Shown here piece by piece: positions 32,490-43,079 of a stretch of 64,000 bases of DNA; position 1 is the first letter of the stretch, and each line of letters starts with the position of its first letter. A program made the position numbers and the translations under genes. Under the pieces are notes generated by a model. It saw only the letters and a list, made by a program, of their open reading frames with translations. It was not told the origin of the DNA and ran no database searches. This DNA is from Nymphaea colorata (lineage: Eukaryota; Streptophyta; Magnoliopsida; Nymphaeales; Nymphaeaceae), in the NCBI RefSeq assembly GCF_008831285.2, contig NC_045139.1, positions 22,178,412-22,242,411 on the forward strand. Reading direction: 5' to 3'.

Positions 32490-35400
32490 TCTCCTGTTAA
32501 TTCTGTGTGCATAGTAGATGGTGATTGTGTTCTTGAGCAATTGGAAGAATACGAGGCAAGAATTAGGTTCTGTAATAGATGTGGGATTTCTTCACATGGT
32601 GAAGGGGCTTGCCCTCAGTTACAGGCAGCTTCCTTGGAAGTACTTCCACCAGCAGTTCCTCCACTAATTGATAAGTGGACCCATGTCAAAGTGGTGTGAC
32701 GTAAATCAAAATCTGGTTGGTCTCATATTAAAGGAAGCAATCAGAGGGGGAATATGTTGTCAATGCTTGGTAATAAGGATCAAGACACGCAAAAAACTGA
32801 TCTTGATAGGGAACAACCAAAGAGAGAAAAGGAGGAAGTAAAAGGGGTGTGGAGATGGGTGGAATATCATCTATGAAATAAGACTTTGAGGGAGAATCAG
32901 ATGCGGGCTTGAATCCTAATGGTGGGGATGGAGATTTTCTATGGTGAGGATCAGACTCGGTCAGATAAGAACACAGAGGATCAAACACAGAGTTCAAACA
33001 TGGTTGTACATGTTGTGCAGGATAAGAGTTTCGAAAGTAAGAATTCTCCAAAAGTAAGAATTCTAAAGCAAGCAGTAACAAGGAGTTGAGTCTGTTAAAG
33101 AAGAAAGGAAATGCTAAGAATCCTAATTATATTCTCAAAGAAAATTCAGAGGTGAATGTTTGGCCTGAGGAAAAAAATATGAAATTCAACCTAGCAGGAG
33201 AGGAGGGGAATATCACAGGGTTATCTAACCCACTAGGGGACAAACTTTTAATCTCTAGTCTAATCAGGGATGAAAGGGGTATTATGGAATGTCAGGGCAT
33301 TGTCTAGTAAGGCTGCACAAACAGACTGACTAAATCTGGTTAGTCATGAGAATCTTAATACTATTTTCTTCTTTGATTTGATGCTGACTGAAGAGTGTCT
33401 GTTAAGCTTTTTTAGGCGATTTCAAAATTTTGATATGGAATCTCATACTGGAAGTAGAAGGTAATTGGGCAAGGATTAGTTGTGCCTAGAAGAAAAATGA
33501 GTTCGAATTTCTGAGTTGTCAGTTTAATTTCTATTGAATGGATTGTATCTTCATGGAAAAGACAAGAAGAGGGAAGAGGATCGATGTGACTGGGGTCTAT
33601 TTGCATACTGATTTTAGGGTCAGACATGGCCAGTGAATTATGTTGGCAGCTATGTTGACGGGCAGGCAGAGTCCAACGCTGATCTTGGGGGATTTTAATG
33701 CAGTCAGAAAATCTTTTGAGAAGTTGGTAGGGCACCAACATTGCAGGGCTGCATGACCTTCAATTCTTTCATCCAATGTGTTGGTGTAGAAGAATTAATT
33801 GATGGGAAAGATTCTTTCACTTGGTTGAATCATTGTAAATCCGCGGAGCTAGGTATGAGTAAAAGCAACGATGCTTCTGCAATAAAACTTGGGCTGAGAT
33901 GTTTGGTGAATCGTTGAAGTTGAAGGTGAGATTTAGAGCCTCTCCTGATCATGCGACGTTGGTGGATTTTTCTGTTTCACAGATTCAACATGACTTTGGC
34001 AAGAAGATGTTCAAATGTTCCTTTTATTGGGACAAACACCTAAGTTGCCAAAATATTATATCTAGATTATGGCAGGTTGAAGACAAGGGATGCCCTATGA
34101 TGCAGCCATGTGCGAAGCTGGACAAAGTAAGAAAGGGTCTATGCTGTTGGAGCAGGAATGCTTTAGAAAAAATAGATCTAAAAGTTGATCGTTTGCAGAA
34201 AGCGCTGGATGATATTCATTTTTGTGATGATAGGGTTCAAACCAATGGTTTGAGAAGGAAGAAAAAATCAGATCTGAGCTGAATAAGACCCTAGAAGAAA
34301 AAGAGATCTATTGGAAGCAGAGGTCCCACATGTAGTGGTTAAGAACAACTGGACAAGAGATGGAAATAATAGATTTTTCCTTTCTATGGTGAAAAGGATG
34401 GTTCAGAAGAGAAGGCTTGCTGAAACTTCAATTGATGAGGGCTCATTTAATGACACCATGCAAATTCAAATCAGTTGAAAAAACCATTAAAAAAAAAATC
34501 TGTACAGATGACTCAAAAGGATCCCTGCCTGAAGATGTATGGCCTGGCGTATTAGTTTCTGATAAGGACAATGAGTATCTCCTTAAACCAGTGACAGAGG
34601 AGGAGATCAGACAGGCTGTAATAGGCTCGAAGGTGGATAGCTTTTTGGGGCATGAAGGCTTTCCCGATGGATTTTTTCAAAAACATTGGGAAATAGTAGG
34701 AGATTTGGTGAGCTTTCTATTGAGGATTTTTTTCCTAAAAGGGAAGATCGTTAGAAGGGTGGGACAAAGTCATTTAATTCTCATTCTGAAGAAGGAAAAT
34801 TTTCTTGTATAAATGATTTACAGTCAATTGCCTTAGAAAACAACATATTGAAGTTCATTTCCCATATCATGGTTATTCGAAAGAAGGAAATTTTAGGGAT
34901 GATTATCTCTAGCAATCAAGGAACTTTTTTGTGGGGTAAGGTAATTCATAACTCCTACTTGTTAGCTCATGAGATGCTGTTTGCATTGTCATTCAATAGG
35001 GCTGTAATGTTTGCATCAAGGCTGACTTATCCAAGGCCTATGATTGAGTGAATTGGAGCTTTCTACGTCATGCTATGAGCTATTTGGTATTTTTCTCCCA
35101 AAGGATTGAAAAAATTATGATATGTGTGGCTAATGCTTCCTATGCATTGGTCATTCATGGAAAACAAGGGGAGCTCATGAAAAGTGGTAGAGGTCTTCAG
35201 CAATGCAGTCTTTTATTACCTTTTCTTTTTTTGATTTGATGGAGAATTTTTCAAGGAACCTCCAAGCTAAGATCAAGAGGTGGAAAAATGATATTCCTAT
35301 TCTAGGAAGAGGTGTTCCTAGGTATGGCTCTATTCCGTATGTTGATGATGTGTTGTTCTTCATGAAGGCTAATGATAAATTGCTAAGACATTTGCCCGGA

Positions 35401-35803
35401 TGCCATAGTTAAAAATTTAAAGATGCTCATGTCTGGGTTTTTGTGAGATAATTCAGAAGTTGGCCATAGGTCCCATTTGGTTGCTTTGGAGGTTTTGGCT
35501 AGACCTCACTTGGAGGGAGGAGCTGGTTTTTTGCAGATTAAAAGATAAGAATGTGGCTAATCTTGTTTTTTTTTTATATAAGGCATTAACTGAGGATAAT
35601 ACATGGGCAAAACACCTATAGACAAAATGTATCTTAGTCTTATGAGTGCTTGGACTTGCAGGATTGGAAGCAAAGAGTCTCTAATTTGGAAGGACATATG
35701 AAAATATGGAAGAGGGTTTGAAACAATATTTGTTGGCAGGTGAAAGATGAGAAGAAAGCTAATTTTTTATCCATGGAATAATGGAATTCTATTGGAATGC
35801 ATA
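32490..35803 (+). pseudogene. decayed LINE (L1-type non-LTR retrotransposon)
   Basis: In order on the + strand: an ORF1-type zinc knuckle CNRCGISSHGEGAC (CCHC, near 32.57 kb); endonuclease pieces WNVRALSS (33.29 kb) and LILGDFNAVRKSF (33.69 kb); then RT pieces ISSNQGTFLWGKVIHN and LLAHEMLFAL (34.91-34.99 kb), ANASYALVIHGKQGEL (35.13 kb) and IPYVDDVLFF with the YVDD catalytic box (35.34 kb). The order and motifs are those of plant L1 elements. Frames are broken by many stops and indels, so it is inactive. A copia insertion splits its 3' part. Confidence 0.8.
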
Positions 35804-35808
35804 GAGTT

Positions 35809-36108
35809 TATTAACTCAGCTGAAATACACTCCAAAGAAAATCAGTATACATTAGATGTATTATGAAATATTTTTGATATCAGGCCTTGCGTGAAAGATT
35901 AGAAGTGGCTAGGCATGCTGGAACTTGTAGTGGAGCAGAGCAATGCTGGAATTCGTGGTGGAGCAGAGCAACAACTATTTGTTATAACAAAAAAGATCTT
36001 TTTAAGAATATTCTTTTGTTTTTAGTATATAAATCACAGTTGTGCTCATTGTAAAGTAGTGCGACAGAAAAGCACAAATAGAAAAATAGAAGTTCTCTCT
36101 TTCCTTTA
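35809..36108 (+). repeat. 5' LTR of nested copia
   Basis: It begins TATTAACTCAGC and ends TTTCCTTTA. It contains a 28-bp tandem duplication (GGAACTTGTAGTGGAGCAGA repeated as GGAATTCGTGGTGGAGCAGA) that the 3' LTR lacks, which accounts exactly for the length difference. Confidence 0.9.
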
Positions 36109-36121
36109 TGGTATCAGAGCT
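36109..36121 (+). other. primer-binding site of nested copia
   Basis: TGGTATCAGAGCT lies directly after the 5' LTR. It is complementary to the 3' end of initiator tRNA-Met, the usual copia primer. Confidence 0.9.
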
Positions 36122-36137
36122 CGAGAGAGCAGCATCC

Positions 36138-37060
36138 ATGGCGTCTCCCATTGCAGCAGCAGTCACAAACCAGAAGTACTCCTACCCGTCCATGCTGAAT
36201 GTGGCAAACTTCGTGTCCATAAAACTTTCCCAATTGAATTTCCTTCTCTGGAAGACCCAGGTTCTTGGTTTGATCGAGAATCAAGATTTACAAGGATTTA
36301 TCAACAGCGAAGTCTCTGTTCTTGATTAGTACATTATCAATGGAGATAAACGAGAGATTAACCTAGACTACTTGCAATGGAAGAAATCAGACCGACTCCT
36401 GCATGGGTGGATCATGGGCACCCTATCTGAAGAAGTCCTAGGGCTCGTTGTTGGTTTGAAAACATCAGAACAGGTATGGAGGGCACTCGAGGAGGCATAC
36501 GCTTTGGATTCTCAAGAAAGAGAATGTTGTCTGCTGCAAAAATTGCAGACACACAAAAAGAAGAATATGATTATGGCTGATTACATACGGATTTTCAAAA
36601 GTACCTGTGATGAATTGCAGGCCATTGGAAGACTGGTGAATGACTATACAAAGGTCTTTATTCTCTTGAATATGGGTCGTTTGTGACGTCAATGCTAAAG
36701 CCCCCAATTCCTATTTATAAGAACGTTATACCATTGCTACAAAGCCGCGAAACATTGAAGTCACTCAATCAATATGAAGGAGAAATCTAGCACCAATCTG
36801 CATTTTGTGCCCAAAGTCAGACGTTCTATGGTAAACATGGAGGAAGATGAAGACAATACTTCTCTTCTCAAGGCAGGGAGTTTTATCCATATAACCGTGG
36901 GCAACAAGATAATCAAAGAAACATTGCCAAGGCTTCAACAAATCACAAGAAATTTACAGATGCCAAAAGAAACACCACAACGAACAAAGCAAAAGGTATG
37001 GTATGCCAGATTTGCTTTAAACTGAATCACTCTGCTCTTAGATCTGGCACAGATTTGATA
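36138..37060 (+). pseudogene. copia gag (nested element)
   Basis: It opens MASPIAAAVTNQKYS and contains LNFLLWKTQVLGLIENQDLQ, followed by a stop at 36327. It resumes with LSEEVLGLVVGLKTSEQVWR and then QERECCLLQKLQTHKKKNMI, the gag core pattern. Further frame breaks follow before the zinc-knuckle region (about 37.0 kb, CQICFKLNHSAL type, decayed). Confidence 0.75.
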
Positions 37061-37107
37061 ATGCATATAAGGTAGAAAAAGCTACAGAAGCTTTAGCAAC
37101 AATAACT

Positions 37108-39352
37108 ATGGCTGATAACCAGGATCACGCCTGGTTTCCAAACTCTGGAGTGACTTCGTACATAGCATCATACTTAGCTATGCTTCTGAACACAACCGAA
37201 TATAGAGGTACAAAAAGAGTTATAGTGGGAAATGGACAGTCTCTTAAGATTACACATGTTGGAGAAGCAAAAATCAGCTCTAACCAAAATAGGTTAGAGT
37301 TGAAGAATGTTTTAGTTGTTCCTGAAATTAGAAGAAATTTGATTTCAGTAAGTCAACTAACAAGGGACTTACCAGTGGATTTCTGTTTTTCGCATGACCA
37401 TTTCCAAATTAAGTTCATGGAAACAAAGCGAGTGTTAGCTGAAGGACGTCATCATGGTGATCTTTACATGCTTGAAGCAGGAATAAAGGAGGCGTGTTTT
37501 TCAAACCGTCAAAATGTATTCAGTTTGGAGATATGGCACAGAAGGCTAGCTCATGTTAACTATGGTGTTTTGAAATTTCTAAATAGAGAAAAAACAAATA
37601 TGTAGTTTGAACGTTAAAGAGAAAAATATATGTGTTGGATGTTCTATGGCAAAATCTTCTAGTTTACCATTCTATACTATAGATAAACAAGAGACACAAC
37701 CTTTTGATATGCTCCACTATGATTTGTGGGGCCATCACTAATAGTTTCAGTACAAGGGATGAGATATTATGCAATTTTTGTTGATGATTCCACAAAATAT
37801 TGCTGGATTTTTTCTCTAAGAGAGAAATCGGATTTTGTGTCTTGTTTTGAGAAGTTTATTGTATAAATAAAGAATCAGTTCAATAAAATGATCAAGATCA
37901 TTCATTCAAACGGGGGAACAAAATTTGATAATAATAGAATGAATTTTTTTTTTGATGACAATGGAATTCGTCATACAATGTCTTGCCCATACACACCACA
38001 GCAGAATGAGCAGGCTGAAAGAAGACATCGAATTGTTACTGAGTTGGGTCTAGCGATGTTATTCTATGCAAATTTACCCCCAAAGTATTGGGTGGATGCA
38101 TTTAACACTACTGTTTTGGTTCAGAACAGAATTCCTACAACACAATTGAATATGAAATCGCCTTATGAGAAGTTGTTTGGTGTTAGGCCTGAGTATGATT
38201 ACATGAGAACATTCGGGCGCTTATGCTACCCATACTTGAGAGATTATGCCAGACATAAGCTAGAACCAAGATCATTACCTTGTATATTTTTGGGTTACAA
38301 CGCTTTGCATAAAGGGTATAGATGTTCACACCTTAAATCAGGACGAGCAGACTCATCGCTGTTCATTTACAAAGGTGAGCATGGAACCATATGGCTGCTT
38401 TTATACGTTGATGATATTCTAATTAATGGTGATAGACAAGATACAATCACAAGTTTTATTGCATATATCAGTTCAGCTTTTGCTATGAAAGATCTAGGAG
38501 ATGTCCATCATTCCTAGGCATACAAGTACAACAAGAAGAAGATGCCATATTCTTAAATCAAACAAGATATGCAAAGGAAAATTCTTCAACGTGCAAACTT
38601 CAGTGATTGTAAGCCTAGCAACACACTTATGGCAGAAACTCCTTATTGCAATTAGCCAAGCTCATGTTTCCAAGACGCCACATTTTTTCGAAGCATAGTA
38701 GGTTGTTTGCAATATCTTACCTTCACTCGTCTAGACTTGGCATACAATGTCAATTTTGTGTCACAGTATATGCAGTCACCATCTCAATTCAATTTTCAAT
38801 TAGTTAAGAAAATTCTTAGATATGTGAAGGCCACTATAGAACATGGACTACGGATACAACCAACTGTTGCATGCTTCTTCAAGGGTACTCTGACGCTGAT
38901 TGGGCTGGGTGTCAAATCACCCGACGTTCAACAACTGGATATGGCATTTATCTTGGGCTAAACTGCATCTCATGGTCTGCTAAGAAACAATTGACAATAG
39001 CACGTTCAAGCTCAGAAGCTGAGTACCGTGCATTAGCCTCGACAACAACAGAGATAACTTGGATCACTTATATATTGCACGATATTGGGGTTAGTCTATC
39101 CAAGACACCAATATTATACTGTGATAATATGTCTGCATTACACATGACCATTAACCCAATAATGCACAGCAGGTCCAAACACATCGAATTGGACTACCAT
39201 TATATCAGAGAAAGAGTTGCATCCAAACTCCTTGAAACCAGATATATCCCTTCAGCAGAACAGGTGGCTGATATCTTCACAAAACCATTGGGACGAGCTC
39301 GATTTCTTTATTTAAGGAACAAACTTGGACTAAGCTACAACACCCAGTCCAG
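37108..39352 (+). pseudogene. copia pol (nested element), RT partly deleted
   Basis: Protease site reads AWFPNSGVTSYIA, where copia normally has DSGAT: the catalytic Asp is Asn. The GAG-pre-integrase block ends EIWHRRLAHVNYGVL. The integrase core has HYDLWG and IFVDDSTKYCW, but IIHSNGGTKF has Asn for the expected Asp. It then reaches LGYNALHKGYRCSHLKSGR and jumps straight to ADSSLFIY and LLYVDDILING, so about 200 RT residues are missing. RNase H follows with GYSDADWAGC, ARSSSEAEYRALA, SKHIELDYHYIRERV and VADIFTKPLG. Confidence 0.85.
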
Positions 39353-39364
39353 TTTGACGGGGAA

Positions 39365-39636
39365 TATTAACTCGGCTAAAATACAGTCCGAAGAAAATCA
39401 GTATACATTAGATGTATTATGAAATATTTTTGATATCAGGCCTTGCGTGAAAGATTAGAAGTGGCTAGGCATGCTGGAACTCGTGGTGGAGCAGAGCAAC
39501 AACTATTTGTTATAACAGAAAATATCTTTTTAAGAATATTCTTTTGTTTTTAGTATACAAAGCATAGATGTGCTCATTGTAAAGTAGTGCGACAGAAAAG
39601 CACAAATAGAAAAATAGAAGTTCTCTCTTTCCTTTA
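39365..39636 (+). repeat. 3' LTR of nested copia
   Basis: It is preceded by a purine tract (GACGGGGAA) and begins TATTAACTCGG, ending TTTCCTTTA before GAGTT. By eye it differs from the 5' LTR by about ten substitutions plus the 28-bp duplication. Confidence 0.9.
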
Positions 39637-39641
39637 GAGTT

Positions 39642-39935
39642 ACACAATCTCGTTAATTGGCAGGAAGATCTTTTGCTTCTATCGGAGAAAGGTGTAATAT
39701 TCAACTGATCTAGGGTCATGACACCTTGTGTTGGTGTAACAACAGCCCTCCAATCACATCCAAAAGCCAGATTTGGGAGAGGATTCAAAGAAAGAGTACA
39801 ACTATTAATTGGAGAAAGAAAATCTAGCTGTTTGCCTCCCTTCCAAGGGCTTGTTGGGTAGTCTATATAGGTAGCTTTGGGTTGTCATGACCCAAGCTTT
39901 TTGACACCATTTTTTTTATAGATAATAACGAAAGC
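39642..39935 (+). pseudogene. LINE 3' remnant beyond the nested copia
   Basis: After the second copy of the 5-bp duplication the + strand reads LHNLVNWQEDLLLLSEKGVI with little interruption, a pattern seen near the C-terminus of plant LINE ORF2. Joining it to the sequence before 35804 restores a continuous coding direction, so it is best read as the rest of the interrupted LINE. The exact end is unclear. Confidence 0.45.
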
Positions 39936-41012
39936 AACATTGAGTCTTATTCCAAACAAACTTGAGCAATGACCAAAACAGAAAACAAATCAAATGCCAA
40001 CAAAAGAGACACCCTTTTTGACTCCACATAGAACACTGAAACTCAAACAACTAAAGCCACACTCGACGTAGTGTCCAGATTGCCAATGTCGGTCCATCAC
40101 AAAGAATGAGGATGTCACTCCTGTAACCACGATCTCTTAAGAACTACCTATAGGGATAGAAAGAAGGGTAAGATTTCCTCTGAGTATGGAAACATCCAGC
40201 CATTCATGGAACATGGTCTGATAAAATAAGTTTAGAATTATGTCAAACAATACATATCGGGACTTTATGGTCGACGTCCGTATGTCATCAATCCATAATG
40301 CACCTTAGGGTTAGATCTTATCATTATGAATGAGGTGTACCTGACCTCCATATGTTTGTAGAACTACAACCGTGGTCCATTAACAATGATCATGGTCATC
40401 GTGACGAACCAACAACAAAAAACCGTGTGGGCACAACTCACGGGTAGCACGGATTATATTTTCACCATGCGATCAAACCTCCTGAGATATCCCAGATCGC
40501 CGCTGTAGCAGCAAGGTCCAACCACTTGTGTTACCCAAAGTGGTAGACCGGCCCCTCTAGGGACTCAGGTTGAGGGATCAGGAGACACCCTGCTCTCCAA
40601 CCAAAAGCATAACAAAATCCCGAGCCCTTATGCTGCCCAATACCCTGTGGGTCATCCAGTGTAGACGAAGGAGTGTGTGACTAAAGTAAGCTCGTGCACA
40701 TCACCATCTCCCTTGACAAAACCAACTACTAGACCAAAGCTCATGCTCGCACTCGTATGTACCATTGTATAAAACATAGTCCACGCCTTGTTCTATGCAT
40801 TCAAATGTGGGGGTTATCCTTACTAGACATAGTTTATTAACTCCCCTGAAAGCCAACTTTGGGCCTCAATCCCAAAACAAAACCAGTTTAGCCAATTTAA
40901 ATTCTCAAGAATTAGGGACAACCACTATAACACAAGTATCAGGAATACACTACCAAACTTTGTTTATTTATGGTCCTTTATCAATTCATATATATGTATA
41001 TCTATATATATA

Positions 41013-41057
<45 letters not shown>

Positions 41058-42482
41058 GTACATACCCTCTTATCCATATCTATGTTTATGGCTGAACCAC
41101 CCTATGGCTTTATACTAACGATTCAGGCTATCGTCCCCTCACAATTTGTTCATATTTGAGGGCACAACCAACTTAATTTAAGCACATGAGATAGCAACGT
41201 TTGAGTTACCTCAGCTCTGTGTTAAAGAACTGTAGCGTTCATATACAATTGTATATTACATCTCTAGCTTTTTTTTTGTTTCCTCCTCTACAGAAATTTC
41301 TTTGTTCTCAGTAGTTGCTCTCAACATTTTACCTTCGTATTCATGTTTATCACTTTTAGTAGGAAGAACCACATGTCCAAGTCAGCTACACCGATCTCTG
41401 AAACCACATTTTTTATAGTTTTTCTCCATTCAGCCCCACACTACACACACCCTACAATAATAGCTTAACTCTTCTGGAGCTTGGTGGTTTCAGCCAACAG
41501 TTTCAACCAGATATTTTAGAAGTTTGATTGTCGACTTCTACTAGTTTCCATTTGGTGTATTCTCATTTCCTGACCTGAAAATTTCTGTAAATTTTTTATC
41601 CTGATTCTATTTCTGGTTCCCCTGTTCTTGTTAGTTTTGCTTCTTGAATGAATTTTCTGTATTAGGCAAAACAATCATTCCTTTGATGACATTCCTAGGC
41701 TAACCTTACTCAAAAAGGCGATTCTATCTCTTTAGATTCATCCCATTGATCTCTTCTGGTTAATTCGTAGATAACATAAGAATCTTACTGTTCTTGAATC
41801 AAATCTACAGGTTTACTAAATAATTTTTATTTCCAACCTTTCTAAGCATGTGCAGCTATTCACTGTTGCTCAGCATGTCATCAAGGGATGACTGAGTATT
41901 TCAGAATTTCCTCACCCAAATCAGATTGAGTTCTTTTATGTGTTATTATATAAACATACCAATGTATAAGAGCTGCGTGCTTATATTACGATTAAATATT
42001 CCCCTACATATCTAGTATTACTAACTTCAACTGAGTGACAATCATAGAGTACGAAGCAGTCCCCTGCAAAGTAGGCCTTGTATCAATCGTGTTATGTTTT
42101 GCATAGGTCTAGTTAATGTTGATGCAAGACTGTCTCTCTTTTTCTTTCCTGTGTTTTGTTATGATTTAAACACTAACATAATGCATGAGATCCTTAGAAG
42201 GATATGATATAAACATAATAGCTAAGAGACATGGTTGATATATCCTACTCCTATGTACTTTTGGTGATATACATCTACAGTTTCCTATCATCACCAGACC
42301 CATTCACGAAGGAACTTACCACCCATATCATTTCAACATGCAAGCACATTTGTATTCAGTCCAGCTACTGCAACATATGTCCCGCAAATTGAATTCACAG
42401 CTACATATAAGTATGTATAAGTATATACTGCAGATCTATATGCGTACCTTATATATAGATGCATATATATTTATATATATAT
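39936..42482. other. intergenic sequence, nothing recognised
   Basis: GC is moderate at 40.4-40.7 kb without a supportable frame. A (CA)n microsatellite lies at 41014-41046. Confidence 0.4.
41014..41046. repeat. (CA)n microsatellite
   Basis: About 16 uninterrupted CA units. Confidence 0.9.
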
Positions 42483-42657
42483 TGTTAAAGATACAAAAGG
42501 GGTTTTCTGAAATATTAGGAAGTTAGGGAGGATTTCTTTAAATGTTTTGTTATTTTTATTGGACTTCTTTTGTAATTTCCCTAACCCTAATCTCTTAATA
42601 GAGATTAGGGTCACGTAATGAAGCAATCTTTTCTGCCTCTCTCTCTCTCTCACAACA

Positions 42658-42669
42658 TGGTATCAGAGC
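42658..42669 (+). other. primer-binding site of second copia
   Basis: TGGTATCAGAGC, complementary to the 3' end of initiator tRNA-Met. Confidence 0.85.
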
Positions 42670-43079
42670 AGGAGTTGGCATCGACGGCAAGGTGCGTTTT
42701 CCGATGACCTTCTTCGGCGACCACATCTCCGACGACCATCTTTTCGACGAACAGCCAAGTGAGTTGCTTCTTTTTTTTATCATCCTCTCTCTTGTCATCG
42801 CTACTCTTTATTCCCTCTTATCACCCAATAAGGAGACGGTGAGGGAATAGGAGTTGGGCGTGCCGCGTGGAGGAGGACCTGATCACGCTATGTGGAAGGC
42901 GTGATCAGATCCTCATATTGGTCGTATGAAGCAGACTGTTGAAGATGTCTACTCCCATGTTGAAGCTGAAGAGCAAAGACGTCTAGTCATAAGTTGAATA
43001 AAGGGGGATCATACCTCATATAATGAAAGGTCTGCTCTGGTTAGCCATGCCCTATAGGAGCTGCTCGACCTCCTCGAAA

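Larger units (their letters stand above)
35809..39636 (+). mobile_element. copia LTR retrotransposon nested in the LINE
   Basis: Two LTRs (300 and 272 bp) enclose a primer-binding site, gag, protease, integrase, RT and RNase H in copia order. Target duplication GAGTT lies at 35804-35808 and 39637-39641. The LTRs begin TATTAAC and end CTTTA rather than TG..CA. At 3.8 kb it is shorter than a full copia because the N-terminal half of RT is missing. Stops, frameshifts and lost catalytic residues make it non-autonomous. Confidence 0.9.

Noticed and set aside
32505-32699. Zinc-knuckle frame as a stand-alone host gene
   Set aside because: It is followed in order by endonuclease and RT pieces of a LINE, so it is best read as ORF1.
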